Both the position numbers and the translations under genes were made by a program. This document shows positions 38,269 through 46,334 of a DNA stretch of 64,000 nucleotides, in pieces. The notes beneath the pieces were generated by a model. It had not been told where the DNA came from and made no database searches. It saw only the letters and a list, made by a program, of their open reading frames with translations. The stretch spans positions 62,001 through 126,000 of the forward strand of contig NC_007575.1 in the NCBI RefSeq assembly GCF_000012965.1, given 5' to 3'. The stretch comes from Sulfurimonas denitrificans DSM 1251. GTDB taxonomy: Bacteria; Campylobacterota; Campylobacteria; Campylobacterales; Sulfurimonadaceae. Each line of letters opens with the position of its first letter. The stretch's first letter is position 1.

Positions 38269-39765
38269 TTGCGCTACTTACTACCTCTGATTTTATCATT
38301 TCATCTTTTTGCATCAACACTTCACTTGGCTACATCTACCAATCCAGCAAGACTAAATCCTATTTTAGCAACAGATTCTAGCTCATCAGAGATAAGTGGT
38401 TTCATATTTAACGGACTTGTAAAGTATGATAAAGATTTATCAACTATAGTTGGGGATTTGGCAGAGAGCTTTTACTTTGAAGATGAAAAGACACTCCTGT
38501 TTAAACTTCGCTCTAATGTAAAGTGGCATGATGGAGAAAAATTTAGTGCAAATGATGTGCTCTTTACATACAACACGCTTATTTCACCAAAAATAAGTTC
38601 CCCATATAGTTCCAACTTTAGATTTGTTGAGAGTGTGGAAGTTGTTGATGAATTAACTCTAAGGGTAAGATACAAAGAGCCATATTTTAAAGCATTAGAG
38701 ACATGGATGATGGGTATTTTGCCACTACATGTATTGCGTGATGAGCAAAATCTAATGAGTTCTAGCTTTAACACAAATCCAATAGGAACGGGTGCATACA
38801 AGCTGCATCAGTTGGAATACTCTAAAAATATAGTATTGCGTGCATTTGATGAGTACTTTGAGGGGCGCTCAAAGATAGATACAATCTCATTTCACGTAAT
38901 TGCCGACCCAACGACTCGCTTTTTAATGCTAAAATCTGGCGCACTTGATATTGGAAGTATAGAGCCTATGCAGTATGAGAGACAGCTAGATAAGAGCTTT
39001 TTTGACAAATTTGATATTTATGAAAATATATCTCAATCATATACTTACTTGGGGTTTAATTTAAGAGTTGAAAAATTTCAAAATCCAAAAGTAAGAGAGG
39101 CGCTCTCTTTGGCAATTAACAGAGAAGAGTTGGTAAAGATACTTTTTTTTGACCATGCCAAAGTTTGCAGAGGTCCTTTCCTTCCAGCAACAAATGCTTT
39201 TAACGAAGATGTAAAGGCACCAAAACAAGATATAAAAAGGGCAAAGGAGCTTTTGCGTGAGGCTGGATATGACGAGAGTAATCCATTTACATTTGAGATT
39301 ACTACATCAAATTCAAGCGATATTAGACCTTATGCAGCGCAAATTTTGCAACATCAGCTAAAGGAGTCTGGAGTGGTTGTAACTCTTAGAGTAATGGAGT
39401 GGCAAGCATTTCTAAATATGGTAGTTTTTCCAAATAAGTTTGAGAGTGTACTCCTTGGCTGGGGACTCTCTCCTACACCAGACCCTTACATGTTTTGGCA
39501 TAGTGAGAGTGATAAGAGTGGGGGTTTTAACCTTGTCGGGTACCATAACGAAGAGATGAATGAGATGATAGAGAAGTCCCAAAGTATGATAGATGCCAAA
39601 GAGCTCTCTTTTATCTGGCAAAAGATGTTTAAAATGATAACAGATGAGAATCCATATCTTTTTTTATTCATCCCAAACTCAATAACAACTGTAAATAAAA
39701 AGATAAAAAACATAGAGCCAAGCCCGAGTGGAATTTGGCACAATTATATAAAATGGGAGAAGTAG
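38269..39765 (+). CDS. Peptide/nickel-type ABC transporter solute-binding protein (family 5)
   Basis: 498 residues starting at TTG, with a signal peptide (LLPLILSFHLFAS) and the family 5 extracellular solute-binding fold. Hallmarks are NPARLNPILATDSSSSEISGFIFNGLVKYD near the N terminus and WHDGEKFSANDVLFTYNTL around residue 90. Such proteins bind peptides, nickel chelates or heme in the periplasm. No permease or ATPase genes adjoin it: the next gene, two bases on, is a phosphatase. The transport partner and ligand are unknown. Confidence 0.85.
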   Translation: MRYLLPLILSFHLFASTLHLATSTNPARLNPILATDSSSSEISGFIFNGLVKYDKDLSTIVGDLAESFYFEDEKTLLFKLRSNVKWHDGEKFSANDVLFTYNTLISPKISSPYSSNFRFVESVEVVDELTLRVRYKEPYFKALETWMMGILPLHVLRDEQNLMSSSFNTNPIGTGAYKLHQLEYSKNIVLRAFDEYFEGRSKIDTISFHVIADPTTRFLMLKSGALDIGSIEPMQYERQLDKSFFDKFDIYENISQSYTYLGFNLRVEKFQNPKVREALSLAINREELVKILFFDHAKVCRGPFLPATNAFNEDVKAPKQDIKRAKELLREAGYDESNPFTFEITTSNSSDIRPYAAQILQHQLKESGVVVTLRVMEWQAFLNMVVFPNKFESVLLGWGLSPTPDPYMFWHSESDKSGGFNLVGYHNEEMNEMIEKSQSMIDAKELSFIWQKMFKMITDENPYLFLFIPNSITTVNKKIKNIEPSPSGIWHNYIKWEK

Positions 39766-39766
39766 A

Positions 39767-40405
39767 GTGATAATTTTATTTGATTTAGATGGTACTTTAA
39801 TAGACTCAACTGATGCGATTTTAGAGTCATTTCATCACTCATTTTCTAAACATAAGCATGATAAAAGAAAAGATGAAGAGATAAAGGCGTTAATAGGTTA
39901 TCCTCTTGATATTATGTTTGAAAATCTAGGGATAGATGAAGAAGAAGTTTGGGATATGGTAGCTACCTATAAAGAGCATTACAGAGAGATTTCAACACAA
40001 AAAACAGAGCTTTTAAAAAATGCAAGAGAGGCTGTGTTACTTGCAAAAGAGTTTGCTACACTTGGAATTGTGACTACAAAAACGGCACGTTATTCAAAAG
40101 AACTTATGGAATATTTTGACCTGATGAAACACTTTGAAGTTTTAATAGGCAGAGAAGATGTTCAAAATCCAAAACCTCATGCAGAGCCAATACTAAAAGC
40201 GTTAGAAAAAATGGATGTAAAAAATAGAGAAATTTGGATGATAGGAGATACAAAACTAGACATAATTGCAGCAAAAAATGCTAACGTTAATTCTATAGGA
40301 GTATTAAGTGGCTATGAAGATTTAAAATCTTTAAAAGAGTTTACAAACGTTATATTTAATGACGTGCTTGAAGCAACAATTTATCTACAAAGCAGGAAGA
40401 AATAA
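39767..40405 (+). CDS. HAD-family phosphatase (phosphoglycolate phosphatase-like)
   Basis: 212 residues with HAD motif I DLDGTLIDS near the N terminus, motif II T in LGIVTTKTARY, a lysine in QNPKPHAEP and motif IV GDTKLDIIAAKNA. The small helical cap matches the Gph/pyrophosphatase-like subfamily. It starts at GTG one base after the previous stop. The exact substrate (phosphoglycolate, pyrophosphate or a sugar phosphate) cannot be assigned. Confidence 0.85.
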   Translation: MIILFDLDGTLIDSTDAILESFHHSFSKHKHDKRKDEEIKALIGYPLDIMFENLGIDEEEVWDMVATYKEHYREISTQKTELLKNAREAVLLAKEFATLGIVTTKTARYSKELMEYFDLMKHFEVLIGREDVQNPKPHAEPILKALEKMDVKNREIWMIGDTKLDIIAAKNANVNSIGVLSGYEDLKSLKEFTNVIFNDVLEATIYLQSRKK

Positions 40406-40532
40406 CACATTTATTCTAGATATATAAAAAGAGTAAAACCTCAAGCTTTTTTTAAGAGCAACTTGTCTAAAATAAGGGGCAAAGTAGAATCAAATTAGAA
40501 TTTCGGTTTTATATTAAAAAGAAGGAGAGTTA

Positions 40533-41090
40533 ATGCTGGAGATTAGATGGCATAGTCGTGCTGGACAAGGCGCTGTTACTGGTGCTAAAGGTTTAGCAGA
40601 TGTTATTTCTACAACTGGTAAGCATGTGCAAGCGTTTGCATTTTATGGATCTGCAAAGCGAGGGGCAGCAATGACCGCTTACAACCGTGTAGATGATAAA
40701 GTGATTATGAATCATGAGAAGTATATGAAACCTGATTATGTTTTTGTTATTGACCCAGCACTTGTATTTACAAGTGATGTGACAATAAATCATAAAGACA
40801 GTACAAAGTACATTATTACAACTCATTTAACCACAGAAGAACTAATTAAAGCTCAGCCTAAACTAGAAGGCAAAGAAGTTTATACAGTTGATTGTATAAC
40901 AATTGCCAATGAAACAATTGGTCGTCCAATTCCAAATACACCGATGCTTGGTGCATTTATGAAAGTTTCTAAAATGTATGATATAGAATTTTTCAAAGAG
41001 AGTATGCAAAGAATTCTAGGGAAGTTACCACAAAAAATTATTGACGCAAATATGTTTGCTATTCAGCGCGCATATGATGAAGTAAAGTAA
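40533..41090 (+). CDS. porG: Pyruvate:ferredoxin oxidoreductase gamma subunit
   Basis: 185 residues with the gamma-domain opening EIRWHSRAGQGAVTGAKGLADV and AFAFYGSAKRGAAMTAYNR, typical of the gamma unit that shapes the CoA site. GAAGGAG precedes the ATG. With porD, porA and porB it forms the four-subunit enzyme that interconverts pyruvate and acetyl-CoA plus CO2 using ferredoxin. In rTCA-cycle autotrophs it fixes CO2 by making pyruvate. Confidence 0.93.
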   Translation: MLEIRWHSRAGQGAVTGAKGLADVISTTGKHVQAFAFYGSAKRGAAMTAYNRVDDKVIMNHEKYMKPDYVFVIDPALVFTSDVTINHKDSTKYIITTHLTTEELIKAQPKLEGKEVYTVDCITIANETIGRPIPNTPMLGAFMKVSKMYDIEFFKESMQRILGKLPQKIIDANMFAIQRAYDEVK

Positions 41091-41100
41091 GGGGCTGGTT

Positions 41101-41496
41101 ATGGCAAAAAAAGGATGGGATGAATTTGAAATCGGAGCTATGCTTCGCACTTTTGATGGAAAAATAGACGATATCGCTGGAACACAACAAGAAGATCGTG
41201 CATACTCACAAAGTAGTTCTTACACTGCAAGTGTTGCTGATTGGAGATTAATTAAACCAATTTTTAATAAAGATTACTGTATTGATTGCCAGTTTTGCTG
41301 GGTTTATTGTCCAGATGTTTCAATTATCTCAAGAGATAAAAAACTAATCGGTGTAGATATGGATCACTGTAAAGGGTGTGGAATATGTGTTGAGGTTTGT
41401 CCTACAAACCCAAAATCACTTCTAATGTTCCCAGAACAAGCCGATGAAGAGACAGAAATAGCTTCGTGGCCTAAAAAAGATGAGGAGGAAGCGTAA
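41101..41496 (+). CDS. porD: Pyruvate:ferredoxin oxidoreductase delta subunit (ferredoxin-like)
   Basis: 131 residues with two [4Fe-4S] ferredoxin motifs, CIDCQFCWVYCPD and CKGCGICVEVCP. It relays electrons between the TPP site in PorAB and ferredoxin. An N-terminal extension of about 55 residues precedes the clusters. The stop overlaps the porA ATG by one base. Confidence 0.93.
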   Translation: MAKKGWDEFEIGAMLRTFDGKIDDIAGTQQEDRAYSQSSSYTASVADWRLIKPIFNKDYCIDCQFCWVYCPDVSIISRDKKLIGVDMDHCKGCGICVEVCPTNPKSLLMFPEQADEETEIASWPKKDEEEA

Positions 41497-42719
41497 TGGC
41501 ATTTGATAAAATGGAATTAAGAGATATTGAAGTATGGGATGGAAATTTTGCTGCTGCTCAAGCAATGAGACAGAGTCAAATTGATGTTGTTGCAGCTTAT
41601 CCTATTACACCATCAACTCCTATAGTTGAAGGTTATGCACAGTTTTTAGCAGATGGCTATATCGAGGGTGAATTTGTTATGGTTGAGTCTGAACATGCCG
41701 CAATGAGCGGCTGTATCGGTGCAGCTGCTGCTGGTGGGCGTGTTGCAACTGCTACATCTTCTCAAGGCTTGGCACTTATGTCAGAGACGCTTTATCAAGC
41801 ATCTGGTATGAGACTTCCTATCGTTTTAAATCTTGTGAATCGTGCACTTGCATCTCCGTTAAATGTTAATGGTGATCACTCTGACATGTATATGGTTAGA
41901 GATAGCGGATGGATACAGTTTGATGCGTTTTGTCCACAAGAAGCTTATGATTTAAACCTTATTGCTTTTAGAGTTGCAGAAGATCATGATGTAAGATTAC
42001 CAGCTATTGTAAATCAAGATGGTTTTATGACTTCTCATACAGCCCAAGGTGTACATACTTTAACTGATGACGTTGCTTATGGATTTGTAGGTGAATTTAA
42101 ACCTATGAATGACATGTTAGATTTTGAACATCCTGTAACTCATGGTGTTCAGACCGAAGAAGATTGGCATTTTGAGCATAAAGCTCGTCAACATAATGAT
42201 TTGATGACAAAAGTTATGCCTAAAATCAAAGAAGTTTTTGCAGATTTTGAAAAGCTTACAGGGCGTAAATATTCTCCAGTTGAAAAGTACGATATGGATG
42301 ATGCAGACGTGTGTGTAGTATGTTTAGGAACATCAGTTGAGACTGCTCGTGAAGTTGCGAAAGAGATGAGAACTCAGGGTATTAAAGCTGGAGTTATAGG
42401 ATTACGCGTAATTCGTCCGTTCCCATTCTTTGAGATAGCAGAAGCACTAAAAAATGTTAAGGCAATAGCTGCACTTGACCGCTCATCTCCAAATGGTGCT
42501 GCTGGAATGTTGTTTAATGAAATAGCAGGCTCACTGTACAATACACAAAATAGAGCGCTTCTTTCTGGCTATATTTATGGACTTGGTGGACGTGACTTGA
42601 CAAAAGCTCATCTAGTGTCTCTGTTTAAAGAGTTACAAGCAAATGTTGATGCTGGTAAAGTAACTACTCAACTACAGCAGTTTATCGGTGTTCGTGGACC
42701 GAAACTGGCATATTTATAA
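41496..42719 (+). CDS. porA: Pyruvate:ferredoxin oxidoreductase alpha subunit
   Basis: 407 residues. The AAYPITPSTPIVEGYAQF opening, MVESEHAAMSGCIGAAAAGGRVATATSSQGLALM, and the central NRALASPLNVNGDHSDMYMVRDSGW are canonical for the alpha subunit of 2-oxoacid:ferredoxin oxidoreductases that act on pyruvate. It overlaps porD by one base, and porB follows after ten bases. Confidence 0.95.
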   Translation: MAFDKMELRDIEVWDGNFAAAQAMRQSQIDVVAAYPITPSTPIVEGYAQFLADGYIEGEFVMVESEHAAMSGCIGAAAAGGRVATATSSQGLALMSETLYQASGMRLPIVLNLVNRALASPLNVNGDHSDMYMVRDSGWIQFDAFCPQEAYDLNLIAFRVAEDHDVRLPAIVNQDGFMTSHTAQGVHTLTDDVAYGFVGEFKPMNDMLDFEHPVTHGVQTEEDWHFEHKARQHNDLMTKVMPKIKEVFADFEKLTGRKYSPVEKYDMDDADVCVVCLGTSVETAREVAKEMRTQGIKAGVIGLRVIRPFPFFEIAEALKNVKAIAALDRSSPNGAAGMLFNEIAGSLYNTQNRALLSGYIYGLGGRDLTKAHLVSLFKELQANVDAGKVTTQLQQFIGVRGPKLAYL

Positions 42720-42729
42720 GGAGAAAACT

Positions 42730-43686
42730 ATGAGTGAAATGAAAAATATAAAAAACTTAAAAGAGTTTTCAACATCAGCTGACCGTTTTGAGGGAGCCAA
42801 CCTTTTATGTCCAGGTTGTGCACACTCTATTATTGTTCGTGAAGTTTTAAATGCTACAAATGATGACTTAGTTCTATCTGCATCAACAGGATGTCTAGAG
42901 GTTTGTACAGCAGTTTATCCATATACTTCTTGGGATGCTTCTTGGATTCATATTGGATTTGAGAATAGTTCAACTGCAGTTGCTGGTGCTGAGACAATGT
43001 ATAAAGCACTAAAGAAAAAAGGGCGCCTAAAGCAACCAGAACGTAATCCTAAGTTTGTATCTTTTGCAGGTGATGGCGCATCTTATGATATCGGTTTTCA
43101 GTGGATTTCTGGATGTATGGAGCGTGGACACAATATGATGCATGTCGTTCTTGATAATGAAGTTTACGCAAATACTGGAGGACAAAGATCATCTTCAACT
43201 CCAATTGGCTCAAGTGCTACTACATCTCCAGCTGGTCGTGTTAGTTATGGGGAGAAAAGAAACAAAAAAGATATGATGTCAATTATGGCAGCTCATGGCA
43301 TACCATATGCTGCGCAAGTAGCTCCAAACAAGTGGAAAGATATGGTTAAGAAGATTCAACATGGTCTCTCAGTAGAGGGTCCTGTATTTATTAATGCAGT
43401 TTCTCCATGTACAACAGAGTGGAAATTTGATCCAAAAGATACAATGCACATTACAGATTTAGCAACAGATTCTTTAGTGTTTCCTCTTTATGAGATTATT
43501 GACGGAACAGAGTTAAATATTACATATAGACCTAAAAATGTTGTTCCTGTAGAGGAGTATTTAGCTGCTCAAGGGCGTTTTAAACACCTTTTCAAAGATG
43601 AGTACAAATACTTAATAAAAGAGTGGCAAGAGCGCGTAGATGCTAAATGGGCATATTTACAACGCCGTGAAGAGTCACGCGTATAA
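42730..43686 (+). CDS. porB: Pyruvate:ferredoxin oxidoreductase beta subunit
   Basis: 318 residues from the ATG at 42730, which has AAGGAG eight bases upstream. An in-frame upstream ATG at 42688 lies inside porA. Cluster and TPP motifs are visible: LLCPGCAHSIIVRE near the N terminus, FAGDGASYDIGFQW as the GDG Mg-TPP motif and LDNEVYANTGGQRSSSTPIG. It binds thiamine diphosphate and a [4Fe-4S] cluster. Confidence 0.95.
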   Translation: MSEMKNIKNLKEFSTSADRFEGANLLCPGCAHSIIVREVLNATNDDLVLSASTGCLEVCTAVYPYTSWDASWIHIGFENSSTAVAGAETMYKALKKKGRLKQPERNPKFVSFAGDGASYDIGFQWISGCMERGHNMMHVVLDNEVYANTGGQRSSSTPIGSSATTSPAGRVSYGEKRNKKDMMSIMAAHGIPYAAQVAPNKWKDMVKKIQHGLSVEGPVFINAVSPCTTEWKFDPKDTMHITDLATDSLVFPLYEIIDGTELNITYRPKNVVPVEEYLAAQGRFKHLFKDEYKYLIKEWQERVDAKWAYLQRREESRV

Positions 43687-43688
43687 AT

Positions 43689-43711
43689 TTTTGACGCTTT
43701 TAGCGTCAAAA
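43689..43711. terminator. Hairpin after the por operon
   Basis: TTTTGACGC (43689-43697) and GCGTCAAAA (43703-43711) form a perfect 9-bp stem with loop TTTTA, starting just after the porB stop. It is the most convincing terminator-like hairpin in the window and lies between convergent genes, so it may act in both directions. A long T tract is lacking. Confidence 0.6.
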
Positions 43712-43730
43712 CCCTATGCCTAGATTACTT

Positions 43731-43829
43731 TTATGAAGATTTTTTCGTTTTTTTATCGTTACGTTTTTCTTTTAACGATTTTTCTGGTTTTTTCTTGACT
43801 GCTTTTTGAACATCTTTGCCTTTTGCCAT
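43731..43829 (-). CDS. Lysine-rich 32-residue basic protein
   Basis: On the minus strand an ATG at 43827-43829, with AAAGGAG eight bases upstream, opens a 32-codon frame ending TAA. The product starts MAKGKDVQKAVKKKPEKS; about 14 of 32 residues are lysine. It has no hydrophobic segment and could bind nucleic acid or ribosomes. The excellent ribosome-binding site and isolated position convergent to porB support it as real. I do not know a named family. Confidence 0.6.
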   Translation of the reverse strand: MAKGKDVQKAVKKKPEKSLKEKRNDKKTKKSS

Positions 43830-44497
43830 AACATCTCCTTTGCTTAAACTAAAAATATAACTCTTCCTCTGCATTGTATATGATATATACTTAATGCAAG
43901 ACTTTTAAACTTCTAAAATAACAATGAAAGTTATTATTAAAATTTTAAGTAATAAAACTGTTTGATTTTAATTTAGTTAACAATAAGTGCGTTTGTATAG
44001 ATAAATTGTCATAGTGTAAAAGACAATATCTTAGCAAATGTATAATAGTCGCTGATTGCTTGAAGTGTTGTTAGTTACAGATGCAGATGGAAAGCTGATA
44101 GAAATAACCATACAAAAATCCTCAGTACTTCAAGAGCTGTCTTATTTTCATTAAGGATATTTGTATTTGTATTTTTTCCTGTGAATTCAAACTATAGATA
44201 TGGTACTTCCTCTTTGTAAGCGGATGTTACAGAGGTTTTAAATCTTATTAGTTTATAACCTTTAACAAGCTCTACATGTAGAATATGTGCACGGCTAAAT
44301 ATTTGGACAATAGTACATCAAATGCTGTATCATGAACTTTTAAATGGGTATAAGAAGTACACTTTGATATCCTAGAATTTGAACGCTGTATATCAAAAAT
44401 AGAGTTTATATGAAAAGATTATTTTTTAATCAAGAGTAATTGTTATTTTTGTCTATTTTTTAATTAGCTAACTGTAGAAATAGCTCTGCTTTGGCAC
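43830..44497. other. Gene-poor AT-rich stretch before narK remnant
   Basis: These roughly 670 bases hold no open frame longer than about 35 codons that looks coding. A TATAAT at 44041-44046 precedes a 32-codon frame (TTG 44056 to TAA 44154) whose product contains LLVTDADGKLIEI, but I cannot place it in a family. Another short frame around 44275-44360 (ending at a TAG) might be a gene remnant. The stretch looks like decayed coding DNA rather than a long regulatory leader. A TACATGTA octamer is at 44273-44280. Confidence 0.4.
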
Positions 44498-44503
44498 TAT
44501 AAT
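44498..44503 (+). promoter_or_regulatory. -10 element of the narK pseudogene
   Basis: A perfect TATAAT 27 bases before the ATG, followed by a consensus AGGAGG at 44519-44524. Expression signals of this gene are intact although its frame is broken. Confidence 0.55.
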
Positions 44504-44529
44504 TTTCCTATCAATTTTAGGAGGTTATT

Positions 44530-45408
44530 ATGGCTGGATTTAGCGCATTAAGAGGTCAAGGACATTGGCCGACACTATTGGCTACATTTTTGTACTTTGA
44601 TTTTAGTTTCATGGTTTGGACCATGCTTTGACCACCCTCTAGTGAGATTGCCGATTATTTGGCTATTTGCGGATTTATTATAAGTGAATCGCAAAAAGCG
44701 ATGCTTCTCTCTATTCCCGTTTTAGCAGGAGCAATTTTACGTATGGTTTTAGGATTTGGTATTGATAAATTTGGTGTTAAAATAACTGCACTTGCTTCTC
44801 AACTTGTAGTTATTATAGTTCTGTTTTATGCATATTTTAGAGGTGCAAGCTTATCTTACGATGAGCTATTGTTTGTAGCTATAGGACTTGGTTTTGCAGG
44901 TACTTCATTTGCAGTCGCACTTCCTCAGGCAGGGCAGTCGTATCCGCTGAAACTTCAAGGTACGGTTTTGGGAATTGCTTGAGCTGGAAATATTGGTGTT
45001 GTAATAGATTTTCTTTTTGCTCCAAAAATCGCTGAACTTTGGGGTTGGGAGAGCGTATTTTTAGTCGGTGCGGTTTTGTCAAGTATCATTTTTGTAACTT
45101 ATATTTTTATTGCAAAGGATGCACTGCTCGAGGTTTATACTCCACAACCAAAAAAACTGCGTGATTATGCCAAGCTGCTTCAATATAAAGACACTTGGTG
45201 GTTTAACCTTTTTTATGCGGTAAGCTTTAGAGGATTTGTTGGGTTTGCAGGGTATATGAAAGTTTATTTTATAAATAGTTATCAAGCTGACATGAGTGCT
45301 TTTGGAGTTGATATTTTAAATGAGCCAAATGTCAAAGTTGTAGCAGGTTATTTTGGCGTACTTTGTCTTTTTTTAGAGTTATTATTGAAAGATTTTTCCA
45401 GTTTATAG
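44530..45408 (+). pseudogene. narK: Nitrate/nitrite transporter NarK, two in-frame TGA and truncated
   Basis: One reading frame from the ATG at 44530 to a TAG at 45406-45408 (293 codons) encodes an NNP-family MFS nitrate transporter. Hallmarks are GHWPTLLATFLYFDFSFMVWTML at the start, AILRMVLGFGIDKFG, and AGNIGVV in helix 5. TGA codons interrupt it at codon 34 (44629-44631) and codon 151 (44980-44982). Both fall where the family has glycine: after WTML and in GIA-x-AGN. The C-terminal third, including the second nitrate signature, is missing, since NarK is normally 400-450 residues. Promoter and ribosome-binding site look intact. A pseudogene is the simplest reading. Confidence 0.8.
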
Positions 45409-45579
45409 CCGTCTATACTTTGCCCAGCTTGTTTGCGGGTTAATGCTAAGCAGTCTTGAAGCGCCTTTTAGACAAAGATTTCCGTTATTTATTGGATATG
45501 AAACATCCCCAAGCAGTTTTGAGTCATCATAAACAACACCACAACCAACACCGCAATATCCACAAACTGATTTTATCAT
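45403..45579 (-). pseudogene. N-terminal fragment of molybdopterin nitrate reductase (NasA-like)
   Basis: About 58 residues from an ATG at 45577-45579. The sequence MIKSVCGYCGVGCGVVYDDS followed by NNGNLCLKG is the N-terminal [4Fe-4S] motif (C-x2-C-x3-C-x27-C) of assimilatory nitrate reductases and related formate dehydrogenases. The frame stops after NPQTSWAKYRRL, where a full enzyme would go on for 650 or more residues. It overlaps the 3' end of the narK remnant by six bases. Both genes appear to have lost their 3' parts in one deletion. Confidence 0.75.
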
Positions 45580-45740
45580 CTCTAAGCCTATTTTAAAAAG
45601 CAAAAAATTATATACAAATTAGACAATTTTTGCTTTTTAGCATTGTTTAAAAATTAATCAATTTGCTGGTTTTTAAAGTTGCATATTTTGCTAAAGTTTT
45701 ATTTGTAGTTTTTTTATCAAAAAAATTTTAAGGAGAAAAG

Positions 45741-46334
45741 ATGACGGATTCGGTTGATGTGTTAAACATGTTAAAGATTGTATATACATTATACACTTTA
45801 GCGGTTATTTCACTTATATGTTGGTTTGGGCTTGGGGTTGTAAATCCAAAAGGCAAACCTAGAATAGTAAAGGCTTCTACATTTTATGTTTATGTAGGTG
45901 TCCTTATAACGGTTGGTGTAGCGATTCATATCGTAACATTTAATAAAATCCCATGGGTGGAGATAGACTTTAAAAGAGACTCTCTAAAAGCTTCGCAAGT
46001 CGTAAATATAACTATAGAAGATCACAAGTTTATACTTCCTAGCCCAATAATAGAACTTAAATGCAATGAGTATGTTATGTTTGACGTCATAAGCAAAGAT
46101 CTGACATACGGTTTTGGGATTTTTAGACAAAATAACTCCATGGTTACGCAGATGCAGGTAGTCCCCGGCAATAAAAACGACCTTATGTGGAAGTTTGGCA
46201 AAAACGGAGTCTATCATCTAAGGTCAACGGAATATTCGGGTCCAAAAGGTGCACACATGTATATAAAAGATGTTTTTGAAGTAACAGGTTGCATTGAGGA
46301 TGACAAATATTCACAAAAAAGGGGGAGTTTATGA
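45741..46334 (+). CDS. Subunit II-like cupredoxin of divergent heme-copper enzyme (no CuA ligands)
   Basis: 197 residues with two transmembrane helices (about 11-33 and 47-65) and a periplasmic cupredoxin domain (about 85-185). The CuA loop of oxidase subunit II reads C-x3-C-x3-H-x2-M. Here it is S162-T-E-Y-S166-G, so both cysteines are serine, and the upstream CuA histidine region (LTYGFGIF) has Tyr. CuA therefore cannot form, and electrons probably come from quinol rather than cytochrome c. AAGGAG lies six bases before the ATG. It overlaps the catalytic subunit by four bases. Confidence 0.8.
   Translation: MTDSVDVLNMLKIVYTLYTLAVISLICWFGLGVVNPKGKPRIVKASTFYVYVGVLITVGVAIHIVTFNKIPWVEIDFKRDSLKASQVVNITIEDHKFILPSPIIELKCNEYVMFDVISKDLTYGFGIFRQNNSMVTQMQVVPGNKNDLMWKFGKNGVYHLRSTEYSGPKGAHMYIKDVFEVTGCIEDDKYSQKRGSL

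Noticed and set aside
44629-44982. Selenocysteine readthrough of the two TGA codons in narK
   Set aside because: NarK transporters have no selenocysteine positions, both sites correspond to glycine, and no hairpin like a bacterial SECIS follows either TGA.
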